From NCBI GenBank assembly GCA_964399955.1, contig CAYNST010000016.1, positions 1 to 43,847 on the forward strand: a stretch of DNA of 43,847 nt, given 5' to 3'. Both the position numbers and the translations under genes were made by a program. Under the pieces are notes generated by a model. The model was not told where the DNA came from. It ran no database searches and saw only the letters and a program-made list of their open reading frames with translations. Origin of the DNA: CAYNST01 sp964399955 (GTDB taxonomy: Bacteria > Pseudomonadota > Gammaproteobacteria > Pseudomonadales > Cellvibrionaceae). Shown here piece by piece: positions 8,257 through 15,611 of the stretch (position 1 is the stretch's first letter; every line of letters starts with the position of its first letter).

Positions 8257-8649
8257 ATGCCAAGTCAACAATATTACGGTACAGGTCGACGCAAAACCTC
8301 TACGGCTCGAGTGTTCATCACTCAGGGCACCGGCAAGATCGATGTCAATGGCAAGACCCTGGACGAGTACTTCGGTCGTCAGGTGGCGCGTATGATCGTT
8401 CGTCAACCGCTGGAGCTGACCGGTAACGTCGACAAATTTGATATCAACGCAACTGTCAAAGGCGGCGGTAGTTTTGGTCAGGCCGGTGCCATTCGCCACG
8501 GTCTGACCCGGGCTCTGATGGATTACGACGAAGCTCTGCGCCCCGAACTGCGCAAGGCCGGCTACGTGACGCGCGATGCGCGTGAGGTAGAGCGGAAGAA
8601 AGTGGGCCTGCGCAAGGCGCGCAAAAAGCCGCAGTTCTCCAAGCGCTAA
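8257..8649 (+). CDS. rpsI: Ribosomal protein uS9
   Basis: This is the 130-residue small-subunit protein S9, whose C-terminal tail reaches the P-site tRNA. The expected YYGTGRRKTSTARV start and the basic C-terminal KKPQFSKR tail are both present and complete. It is cotranscribed with rplM and followed 24 bases later by an intrinsic terminator. Confidence 0.98.
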   Translation: MPSQQYYGTGRRKTSTARVFITQGTGKIDVNGKTLDEYFGRQVARMIVRQPLELTGNVDKFDINATVKGGGSFGQAGAIRHGLTRALMDYDEALRPELRKAGYVTRDAREVERKKVGLRKARKKPQFSKR

Positions 8650-8673
8650 AGCAGAGGGTTGCATTTGCCGTTC

Positions 8674-8705
8674 AAAAAGCCCGACTTTGCTTCGGGCTTT
8701 TTTTT
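8674..8705 (+). terminator. Intrinsic terminator of rplM-rpsI
   Basis: AAAAAGCCCGA (8674-8684) pairs with TCGGGCTTTTT (8692-8702) across a 7-base loop, and the stem runs into an uninterrupted T-tract. This is a textbook Rho-independent terminator 24 bases after the rpsI stop. Confidence 0.92.
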
Positions 8706-8763
8706 GGCCGTCCTGCCTAGGCTCTCTTCGCGTGCCAGTTTGGTGCGAATCCACCGCTGTTCT

Positions 8764-8792
8764 TGTCAGTAGTGGGTATTTTCTTTACCATG
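8764..8792 (+). promoter_or_regulatory. Candidate promoter in the rpsI-petA gap
   Basis: The 306 bases between rpsI and petA hold the terminator above and otherwise no gene. TTGTCA (8764-8769) and TACCAT (8787-8792), 17 bases apart, are the best promoter match; the -10 is imperfect. A second weak pair, TTGCCA near 8887 and TCTAAA 18 bases on, lies closer to petA. One of these probably drives the pet operon. Confidence 0.3.
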
Positions 8793-8955
8793 GCGCCATT
8801 TTTTGACTCCGGTATCCTAAGCGGTCTGCGCGCGCTCCTGTGCGCGGCCCCGTTCTGCTGATGCAGCTCGTACACCGGTCACTGCTCTTGCCAGATTTTA
8901 CTTTTACACGATCTAAAAACATCCAAAAATTAAGCTGTCACGGGAGAAATGCGTC

Positions 8956-9549
8956 ATGAGTAATGACGGAGTGAATACGAAGCGCCGCCGCGTTTTGACG
9001 ACGTTAACGTCGGCGGCCGGTGCGGTCGGCGCAGTAGGGATTGCGGTGCCGTTTCTCGGATCCTGGAACCCCAGCGCAAAGGCCAAAGCGGCAGGAGCGC
9101 CTGTTGAAATCAACATCAGCAAGCTGGAGCCGGGTCAAATGGTCACGGTGGAATGGCGCGGGCGACCAGTTTTTATCGTGCGTCGCACGCCGGAGGCCCT
9201 TGCCGGGCTTAAAGTGATGGAGGACTCACTGCGGGATCCCAACTCTGAAAAGTCTGTGCAGCCCGCCTATGCTCAAAACCCTTCGCGCGCCATCAAGGAT
9301 GAAATAGTCGTGCTGCTGGGGCTGTGCACGCATCTGGGTTGCGCACCCGGGTACGAGCCTGTTGTCGGGTCTCTCGACATCGGCGACGTCGAGTGGCAGG
9401 GCGGATTTTTCTGCAAATGTCACGGCTCCATGTTCGACCTGGCTGGCCGGGTTTTGCGTGGTGTTCCGGCACCCATCAACTTGGAAGTACCGCCTCACAA
9501 GTATTTGAGTGACGCGGTAATTCTGATCGGCGAAGATCAGGAGGCATGA
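8956..9549 (+). CDS. petA: Rieske iron-sulfur subunit of the cytochrome bc1 complex
   Basis: PetA carries the 2Fe-2S cluster that takes the first electron from ubiquinol in complex III. The 197-residue protein starts with a twin-arginine-like region (KRRRVL) and a membrane anchor, as expected for a Tat-exported Rieske protein. Both cluster boxes are complete: CTHLGC (Cys124, His126, Cys129) and CKCHGS (Cys153, Cys155, His156), where one Cys and one His of each box bind iron and Cys129-Cys155 would form the stabilising disulfide. ATG 8956 is preceded by GGGAG. The fused petB-petC frame begins 4 bases after the stop. Confidence 0.96.
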   Translation: MSNDGVNTKRRRVLTTLTSAAGAVGAVGIAVPFLGSWNPSAKAKAAGAPVEINISKLEPGQMVTVEWRGRPVFIVRRTPEALAGLKVMEDSLRDPNSEKSVQPAYAQNPSRAIKDEIVVLLGLCTHLGCAPGYEPVVGSLDIGDVEWQGGFFCKCHGSMFDLAGRVLRGVPAPINLEVPPHKYLSDAVILIGEDQEA

Positions 9550-9553
9550 TCCG

Positions 9554-11605
9554 ATGAGTCGTATGCTTGGAAATCTGTGGACCTGGATTGATGCCCGCCT
9601 GCCGGTGCAAAGAGCCTGGGATACTCACATGGGCCGCTATTACGCGCCCAAAAACTTTAACTTCTGGTACATCTTTGGTGTATTGGCGCTGGTGATTCTG
9701 GTCAACCAGATTCTTACCGGTATTTGGCTGACCATGCATTATACGCCTTCGGCCGAAGCCGCTTTTGCCTCGGTCGAGTACATCATGCGCGATGTGCCCT
9801 ATGGCTGGCTGCTGCGCTATATGCATTCGACCGGCGCTTCGGCCTTCTTCGCCGTTGTCTATCTGCACATGTTCCGCAGCTTGATGTACGGCAGCTACAA
9901 GGCGCCGCGGGAGTTGATCTGGATCTTCGGTATGTTGATCTACGTGGTGCTTATGGCCGAAGCCTTTATGGGCTACGTGCTGCCATGGGGGCAGATGTCT
10001 TACTGGGGCGCACAGGTGATCGTCAACCTGTTTGGTGCCATACCGGTGGTCGGCGAAGACCTGGTGCAATGGATCCGCGGTGACTACTTGATCTCCGGCG
10101 CCACCTTGACGCGCTTCTTTGCTCTGCATGTCGTGGCCATGCCCATAGTTCTGCTGGCCCTGGTGGTGCTGCACCTTCTGGCGCTGCACGAAGTGGGCTC
10201 CAACAACCCGGACGGTATCGAAATCAAGAAAAACAAAGACGCCAATGGCATACCACTGGACGGCGTTCCTTTTCACCCGTACTACGTGGTTCACGATCTG
10301 GTGGGCATAGCGGTCTTCCTGTTCGTGTTCTGCTCCATTATTTTCTTCATGCCGGAAATGGGCGGGTTTTTCCTGGAGCACGCCAACTTTGAACCGGCCA
10401 ATGCGCTGAAAACGCCGGAGCACATTGCACCTGTTTGGTATTTCACGCCTTTCTATGCAATTCTGCGAGCCATTACCTTTGAGATTGGCCCCCTGGACTC
10501 CAAGTTCCTGGGATTCATGACCATGGCAGCCGCAATTGCCATCCTGTTTGTGCTGCCGTGGCTGGATAAGAGCCCGGTGAAGTCTCTGCGCTACAAAGGC
10601 AACATCAGCCGGGTGGCATTGATAGTATTTGTGGCTGCGTTCGTTATTCTTGGCTACCTGGGCGTACAGCCGCCCACGCCTGGCCGAACTATTCTGGCGC
10701 AGGTGTGCACAGCACTGTATTTTGCCTACTTCATAGGCATGCCCTTTTGGACCCGCCGTGAGACCTGCCGTCCGGTGCCTGAGCGCGTGCAAATGAAAGG
10801 CTTGGACGCCAAGCTGGTATGGGGAGCGGTTGCACTGTTCCTGGTACTGGTTATCGTGCCGATTCGAGCGGTGGCAGCGGCGGAGGGCGGCCCTTGTGGA
10901 GAGGTGCCCTGCGAATCCTTCCGCGCAGATCCGTTTGACCAGGCTTCCATGCAGAACGGCGCCAGGTTGTACATGAACTACTGCCTCAGCTGCCACAGCC
11001 TTAGCTATGTGCGTTATCAGCGCATTGCCGATGATCTGGGCATACCTGAGCAGGCAATGCTGGACAATCTTATCTTTACCGAGCAAAGAATCGGTGAGCT
11101 GGTGACCAACTCGATGGATCCCGCTAGTTCGCAGGTCTGGTTTGGGGTTCCGCCGCCGGATTTGAGCCTGGTGACCCGGTCGCGCTCGGACGAATGGGTG
11201 TACACCTACCTGCTGAACTTCTACCGGGACGACACTCGGCCCACAGGCGTCAACAACAAGGTCTTTCCGAATGTAGCCATGCCCCATGTCCTGATGGAGC
11301 TGCAGGGCTTGCCTGAATGCGCGCCCGGGCCCAGGCGCGACGAGAGCGGTCGGGTGATGCGCAACAGCGTAGGGGAAGAGCTGGCGGAGCCGTGCGGCAG
11401 CCTGGCGGTCCGTGATGTGGTCGGCACTATGGAGCCTGAAGAGTTCAAGCAAGCCATGTACGACCTGACCAATTTCCTGGTATACGTGGAGGAGCCCGCA
11501 GCCATCGACCGTCGTCGAATGGGCGGCTGGGTCCTGCTGTTTCTGACCGTATTCTTCGTCTTTGCCTGGCTGCTCAGCCGGGAATACTGGAAAGATGTGC
11601 ATTAA
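9554..11605 (+). CDS. petBC: Fused cytochrome b-cytochrome c1 of the bc1 complex
   Basis: One 683-residue open frame covers two subunits usually encoded separately in gammaproteobacteria. Residues 1 to about 410 are cytochrome b, with haem-b histidines His91/His105 and His192/His207 and a Qo-site motif PVWY at 293-296 in place of the mitochondrial PEWY. A hydrophobic segment (about 422-438) ending in AVAAA then looks like an internal signal sequence. Residues from about 442 are cytochrome c1, with haem-c motif CLSCH (477-481), a likely axial Met576 and a C-terminal membrane anchor (about 655-672). Met414 just before the internal signal could be a second start, but I see no good ribosome site and no stop separating the halves. 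A cleaved b/c1 precursor is known from Bradyrhizobium fbcH. Confidence 0.92.
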   Translation: MSRMLGNLWTWIDARLPVQRAWDTHMGRYYAPKNFNFWYIFGVLALVILVNQILTGIWLTMHYTPSAEAAFASVEYIMRDVPYGWLLRYMHSTGASAFFAVVYLHMFRSLMYGSYKAPRELIWIFGMLIYVVLMAEAFMGYVLPWGQMSYWGAQVIVNLFGAIPVVGEDLVQWIRGDYLISGATLTRFFALHVVAMPIVLLALVVLHLLALHEVGSNNPDGIEIKKNKDANGIPLDGVPFHPYYVVHDLVGIAVFLFVFCSIIFFMPEMGGFFLEHANFEPANALKTPEHIAPVWYFTPFYAILRAITFEIGPLDSKFLGFMTMAAAIAILFVLPWLDKSPVKSLRYKGNISRVALIVFVAAFVILGYLGVQPPTPGRTILAQVCTALYFAYFIGMPFWTRRETCRPVPERVQMKGLDAKLVWGAVALFLVLVIVPIRAVAAAEGGPCGEVPCESFRADPFDQASMQNGARLYMNYCLSCHSLSYVRYQRIADDLGIPEQAMLDNLIFTEQRIGELVTNSMDPASSQVWFGVPPPDLSLVTRSRSDEWVYTYLLNFYRDDTRPTGVNNKVFPNVAMPHVLMELQGLPECAPGPRRDESGRVMRNSVGEELAEPCGSLAVRDVVGTMEPEEFKQAMYDLTNFLVYVEEPAAIDRRRMGGWVLLFLTVFFVFAWLLSREYWKDVH

Positions 11606-11610
11606 TCCTC

Positions 11611-11630
11611 AGACCGGCTGCGGCCGGTCT
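11611..11630 (+). repeat. Hairpin between petBC and sspA
   Basis: AGACCGGC (11611-11618) pairs perfectly with GCCGGTCT (11623-11630) around a TGCG loop, 5 bases after the petBC stop. No T-tract follows, so it may be a processing or stabilising hairpin, or a weak attenuator between pet and ssp, rather than a full terminator. Confidence 0.45.
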
Positions 11631-11658
11631 TGGCAATTCAACTGCATGAGGTAGTTGC

Positions 11659-12306
11659 ATGAGTGTGGTAACCAAACGTTCAACCATGACTCTCTATTCA
11701 GATGTGCGCGACCACTACAGCCACAGAGTGCGCATTGTTCTGGCAGAAAAGGGCGTGACAGTGGATGTTGAGGATGTGGACCCGGCCAATGTTCCGCGTG
11801 AATTAAGTGAGATAAACCCTTACAACTCCTTGCCGACACTGGTGGATCGTGAACTGACGGTCTACGAGACGCGGGTCATGATGGAATATCTTGACGAAAG
11901 GTTTCCTCATCCGCCGCTGCTGCCGGTTTACCCGGTCGCCAGGGCGGAGATCCGGCAGTTCATGTTTCGCGTGGAGAGCGATTGGTGCCCCTGGGTTGAT
12001 GCCATTACCGGCAATCGCAGCAAGGAATCCGTTGCCGCTGCGCGAAAAGACCTGAAGGATAATTTGACGGCCATTGCACCCATATTTGCAGAAAAACCCT
12101 ACTTCATGAGTGATGAATTCACCTTGGTGGATTGCTGTCTTGCACCCATTCTGTGGCGTTTGGAGGTGCTGGGTGTGGATCTGCCCAACACGCGGCAAAC
12201 AGCGCCGCTGTTTGACTATATGAAGCGCGTCTTTGCGCGCGACGCGTTCATTGCCAGTCTCACGGAGCAGGAAAAGGCAATGAAAGCGACTGTCAAAACG
12301 GCCTGA
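11659..12306 (+). CDS. sspA: SspA, stringent starvation protein A
   Basis: SspA is a glutathione S-transferase-fold protein that binds RNA polymerase and alters promoter choice during starvation and acid stress. The 215-residue sequence follows E. coli SspA closely along its length (YSHRVRIVLAEKGV near residues 20-33, then MEYLDERFPHPPLLPVYPVARAE). ATG 11659 has GAGGTAG upstream and matches the E. coli N terminus; ATG 11686 is less likely. sspB follows after 25 bases. The pet-sspA-sspB order is the usual one. Confidence 0.95.
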   Translation: MSVVTKRSTMTLYSDVRDHYSHRVRIVLAEKGVTVDVEDVDPANVPRELSEINPYNSLPTLVDRELTVYETRVMMEYLDERFPHPPLLPVYPVARAEIRQFMFRVESDWCPWVDAITGNRSKESVAAARKDLKDNLTAIAPIFAEKPYFMSDEFTLVDCCLAPILWRLEVLGVDLPNTRQTAPLFDYMKRVFARDAFIASLTEQEKAMKATVKTA

Positions 12307-12331
12307 TGGTCCCAAACTGGAGTAGACCAAC

Positions 12332-12721
12332 ATGACATCAAGCCGTCCATATCTCATCCGCGCGCTCTACGACTGGATAGTTGACAACAGCCTTACGCCC
12401 TATATCGTGGTCAATGCTCGCGCAGACGAGGTCAGCGTACCGCAGCAGTTTGTCAACAAGGACGGGCAAATCATCCTTAACATTGCCCCGCGAGCGGTCA
12501 CGGATCTGGCGCTGAGCAATGTCGATATTCAGTTCAGTGCCCGCTTCAGTGGTGTGCCTACCTCTATCCGCGTGCCCACCCATGCGGTGATGGGTATCTA
12601 CGCGCGTGAAAATGGTCAGGGCATGATGTTTGAGCCTGAGCCCCCGCCCAAGAACCCGTCCCCGGACTCCGACCCAACCCCCGGCGGCGAGCGCCGTCCC
12701 AGCTTGCGAATCGTCAAGTAA
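12332..12721 (+). CDS. sspB: SspB, ClpXP adaptor
   Basis: SspB delivers ssrA-tagged proteins from stalled ribosomes to the ClpXP protease. The 129-residue protein has the folded substrate-binding domain (about 1-110), a proline- and aspartate-rich flexible linker, and a C-terminal ClpX-binding tail PSLRIVK (123-129) that closely resembles the E. coli tail. Both working ends are therefore intact. It is the second gene of an sspAB pair; a weak GC-rich hairpin follows at about 12729-12743 without a good T-tract. Confidence 0.95.
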   Translation: MTSSRPYLIRALYDWIVDNSLTPYIVVNARADEVSVPQQFVNKDGQIILNIAPRAVTDLALSNVDIQFSARFSGVPTSIRVPTHAVMGIYARENGQGMMFEPEPPPKNPSPDSDPTPGGERRPSLRIVK

Positions 12722-12877
12722 CTGCACCGCCCCCTCAGTGGGGTATTGCATTTTGTTATAAACAAACTATTCTTGATTCGGACTTCATATTGCGGAGCCG
12801 TGGCGGGCAGCGCCGCCTTCGTGCTCCAATCGCCATACTTATCTCCTACAACGTTAATAACAACCTTCGGAGGACAT

Positions 12878-13495
12878 ATGGGTTTTCTGCAGCACACGCT
12901 GGGTATACTGATTCGCCCCAGCAGTGAATGGACGGCAATCCGTAACGCTAAAAAATCATACGTGCAGGTGTTTGTCAGCCATGTACCTATTTTGGCGTTG
13001 ATCCCCGTCGTCAGCGCCTTCATTGGTGTTACCCAGGTTGGCTGGTCCATTGGCGACGGCCCTTCCGTGCGCCTCAGTGTGAGCAGTGCGGCGACGCTGT
13101 GCGCCTTGACCTACGTGGCGCTGATTGGCGGTATCTACGTGTTTGGTGAATTCATCAACTGGATGTCAAAGACCTACGGCGTCTCAGATCCGGCTGATCA
13201 GCGGCATTATGGAGGCACAGCGTTGGCCGTATACACCACCATGCCCCTGCTGCTGGGCGGCTTTGCTCTGCTCTATCCACTGCCCTGGTTTGTAGTGGCT
13301 GTGTTGGGACTGGCAGCCTGCCACTCCATCTATCTGATCTATGAAGGCATCCCTCTGTTGATGAATATCCCCCGTGAGCGGGCATTTCTTTACGCCAGCT
13401 CTGTGGTCACCATAGGCTTGGTGCTGATGGTGTTCATCATGATGGCGGCGGTGGTGATCTGGGGTGTTGGGGTGGGGCCTGTTTATGTGGATTGA
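12878..13495 (+). CDS. Yip1-family inner-membrane protein
   Basis: This 205-residue hydrophobic protein has about five predicted membrane segments and resembles the Yip1/YohC-like family of bacterial membrane proteins, whose function is not established. The start region GILIRPSSEWTAIRN is typical of the family: a short cytoplasmic amphipathic lead before the first membrane helix. ATG 12878 is preceded by an excellent GGAGGAC; an upstream in-frame start at 12746 would add an unlikely segment. It lies 156 bases after sspB and may have its own promoter. A small hairpin (GCTTG/CAAGC, near 13495-13508) follows the stop. Confidence 0.8.
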   Translation: MGFLQHTLGILIRPSSEWTAIRNAKKSYVQVFVSHVPILALIPVVSAFIGVTQVGWSIGDGPSVRLSVSSAATLCALTYVALIGGIYVFGEFINWMSKTYGVSDPADQRHYGGTALAVYTTMPLLLGGFALLYPLPWFVVAVLGLAACHSIYLIYEGIPLLMNIPRERAFLYASSVVTIGLVLMVFIMMAAVVIWGVGVGPVYVD

Positions 13496-13529
13496 GCTTG
13501 GGCGCAAGCCCTGACCGGGTGCCAGCGAC

Positions 13530-14021
13530 ATGCGCTGCCCCGACATTCTGGATTTTGAAGCCTCAGGCTTTGGGTACCAGAGCTACCCTGTAGAGGTGGG
13601 TTACTCGCTGGCCGATGGCCAGCGCTACTGCTCGCTGATTCGCCCGGCGCCGGGGTGGACCTATTGGAGTGAGGAGGCTCAGGCGTTGCACGGTATCAGC
13701 CGGCAGTTACTGATGGACATGGGCCGCGAGCCCCGTGCTGTTTGCCTGGAGTTGAACGAGCGCCTGAGTGGGCGGGTGCTGTACTCCGATGCCTGGGTGG
13801 TGGACAAGGCCTGGCTCAACCGGCTGTTCACTGCGGCGCGGATGACGGCGCTGTTTCACTTGAGCCCCATCGAGGGGGTGCAGAGTGAGTGCCAGCACCT
13901 GCTTTGGGACGAGGTGCGCAGCCGGATGCTGCGCGACGAAAAAGGCGTGCGTCACCGCGCCAGCATAGACGCAGAGTTCATACAGCGGGTCTACCGCGAG
14001 ACCCAAAGGCTTTGCCGCTGA
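13530..14021 (+). CDS. DEDDh-type 3'-5' exonuclease domain protein
   Basis: A 163-residue protein with the layout of a DnaQ-like exonuclease: motif I DFEASG (Asp8, Glu10), a motif II aspartate in YSDAWVVD (Asp87 or Asp92) and motif III HRASIDA (His142, Asp147). It is a single domain and much shorter than polymerase epsilon. Related small exonuclease-like proteins occur in Pseudomonas and relatives; their substrate is unknown to me. The start lacks a strong ribosome site. It converges with dolP across 28 bases. I am confident of the fold, not of the role. Confidence 0.75.
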   Translation: MRCPDILDFEASGFGYQSYPVEVGYSLADGQRYCSLIRPAPGWTYWSEEAQALHGISRQLLMDMGREPRAVCLELNERLSGRVLYSDAWVVDKAWLNRLFTAARMTALFHLSPIEGVQSECQHLLWDEVRSRMLRDEKGVRHRASIDAEFIQRVYRETQRLCR

Positions 14022-14049
14022 CGCCGGCTTCGCATTGCTGTATCGGGTT

Positions 14050-14637
14050 TCACGCCTTGGCGTAGTTGATGTACTCGATAACCCGCACAACTTTCTCCAC
14101 ACCCTTGACCCGGGCTGCCAAGTCACTTACCAGGTCGGCCTCATTGCGGCTGAGCAGGCCCATCAGATAGACCACCCGGTTGTCGACGATCACCCGCACG
14201 CGTTCGGACTCGATGTCGCGATTGAACAACAGTTGAGCGCGAACCTTGATGCGTATCCAGTTGTCGTTCACGCGTGAGGCAAAGGTTGAGCGACTCTTGA
14301 CTGCCAATTCATTGTGCACCTGGCGAACCTTGCTGATACTGCGTGTGGTGTCGCCTGCAAGCTCCTTGGCCGAACGACTGGGCACTTCTCCTGTTAGCAG
14401 CACCACATTGTTGAAACTTTTGACGTTGACTCTGGAGCGCGCCAGCTCGCGCCCATGCTTTCTCAGATTGACCGAGATAATGGTTTGCAGCTGATTGTCA
14501 TCCAGAAAAGCACCCAGAGTTCGTCTGCCAGGGTCCAGTTTGATGGGGTCGCTCCCGGCTGCGTCCAGCAAGGTGACACAGGCTGTCAGCCCAAGGCAGA
14601 GAAAAAGCAGAGACGTCATTCGTGAAACAGCATTCAT
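14050..14637 (-). CDS. dolP: DolP/YraP, dual-BON-domain outer-membrane lipoprotein
   Basis: The 195-residue protein begins with a lipoprotein signal ending in the lipobox LTAC (Cys20) and contains two BON domains, at roughly 45-110 and 120-190. This is the architecture of DolP, which binds anionic phospholipids, sits at the division site and supports outer-membrane integrity and BamA function in E. coli. It is last in the lpoA-yraN-diaA-dolP series. Its ATG overlaps the diaA TAA by one base (TAATG), a sign of translational coupling. Confidence 0.92.
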   Translation of the reverse strand: MNAVSRMTSLLFLCLGLTACVTLLDAAGSDPIKLDPGRRTLGAFLDDNQLQTIISVNLRKHGRELARSRVNVKSFNNVVLLTGEVPSRSAKELAGDTTRSISKVRQVHNELAVKSRSTFASRVNDNWIRIKVRAQLLFNRDIESERVRVIVDNRVVYLMGLLSRNEADLVSDLAARVKGVEKVVRVIEYINYAKA

Positions 14638-15221
14638 TAGTCTATTCCAAAGAGCTTGTTATCAATTAGGTCGCACAGACAGTAAAGCACCAGTAGATGT
14701 ATTTCGTGTATTCGACTGCGGGACTGTACTTCTGCCCGCAACTCGATGTCTTCGTCCGTGAACAAGGTAGATAGGTTGCCCCCGTCGCGGCCGGTCAGTC
14801 CAATTACGTGCATGCGTCGCTCGCGTGCGGTCGAGACGGCCTGGCGCAAATTGGTTTCGCTGCCATTGGCACTGATCACTATCAGCACATCGCCCTCCTG
14901 CCCCAGGGCGCGAATCGGCTTGGCGTAGAGGTCGTTCAGGTGCGTGTCGGAGCCGTTGGATGTGTAAGCTGTGATGTTGTTGCCCAGCCAAATGGCCGGC
15001 AAGCTGGGGCGTTCTTTTTCAAACCGGTCCAGCAGGCTGGAGGCAAGAATCTGGGCCAGCGCTGCCGATGCGCCGTTGCCGCAAATCAGGATTTTTTTTT
15101 CACAAAGCAGTGCTTCCACCAGTTGCTCGGCTGCCTGCTCGATGATGGGCGCAAGCGCTTCACCCACATGCATTTTGGCTTCGATACTGCGCTGAAATAT
15201 TTCGTAAACTCTTTGTGACAT
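14637..15221 (-). CDS. diaA: DiaA, SIS-domain initiator-associating protein
   Basis: This is a 194-residue SIS-domain protein that aligns with E. coli DiaA, which forms tetramers and helps several DnaA molecules assemble on oriC. The segment ICGNGASAALAQ and the C-terminal ending CLCDLIDNKLF are close to DiaA. GmhA (phosphoheptose isomerase) is the related alternative, and databases often use that name for this gene; its position between yraN and dolP favours DiaA. The start is 10 bases from yraN on the same strand. Confidence 0.88.
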   Translation of the reverse strand: MSQRVYEIFQRSIEAKMHVGEALAPIIEQAAEQLVEALLCEKKILICGNGASAALAQILASSLLDRFEKERPSLPAIWLGNNITAYTSNGSDTHLNDLYAKPIRALGQEGDVLIVISANGSETNLRQAVSTARERRMHVIGLTGRDGGNLSTLFTDEDIELRAEVQSRSRIHEIHLLVLYCLCDLIDNKLFGID

Positions 15222-15231
15222 GCGTTTCTGG

Positions 15232-15609
15232 TCAAACCCCGTAGAAGGCGTTGGGAATCCACTCTATGGTGTCTTCGCCCATGCCCTTGCTGACGCCCAC
15301 AACGTCGAAACGCAGGGCCTGGTGCTCGGTAAGAGCGCGCGCCACTATGTAGTGACGCGCCGCCGCTATCAATTTTTTTTGCTTTGAGCGGGTTACCGAT
15401 TCTACGGCGGATCCGAATTGCTTGCCACTGCGGCGGCGTACTTCGACAAATACCAGGCAGTCGGCCTCGCGCATGACCAGGTCAATCTCACCCTGTGAGC
15501 AGTGGTAGTTGCGTTCCACCAATGCCAGGCCGCGGGCTTTGAGGTAGCGCTCTGCAAGCCGCTCTCCCTGCAGGCCCAGGGCTAGACTGTTTAACTTGTC
15601 CTTGAGCAA
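15232..15609 (-). CDS. yraN: YraN, UPF0102 nuclease-fold protein
   Basis: A 125-residue protein of family UPF0102. It has the restriction-endonuclease-like core: a glutamate near the N terminus (GERLAE), then GEIDLV (Glu41, Asp43) and the strand VFVEVRRR (Glu56, Arg58), matching the D/E-x-K/R style of metal-binding site. The cellular role is unsettled. It is packed 2 bases from the lpoA stop and 10 bases from diaA, so it belongs to the lpoA operon. Confidence 0.92.
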   Translation of the reverse strand: MLKDKLNSLALGLQGERLAERYLKARGLALVERNYHCSQGEIDLVMREADCLVFVEVRRRSGKQFGSAVESVTRSKQKKLIAAARHYIVARALTEHQALRFDVVGVSKGMGEDTIEWIPNAFYGV

Positions 15610-15611
15610 GC

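Noticed and set aside
9476..11602. A 708-codon open frame on the minus strand opposite petBC
   Set aside because: Its product is rich in His, Gln and Arg, the expected mirror of hydrophobic codons in a membrane protein gene. It has no recognisable domain, and the plus strand clearly encodes cytochromes b and c1.
10793..11605. Separate petC gene starting at Met414
   Set aside because: The residues after it would make a fair signal peptide, but there is no good ribosome site and no stop ending petB, so a fusion is the simpler reading. It is kept as an alternative in the entry.
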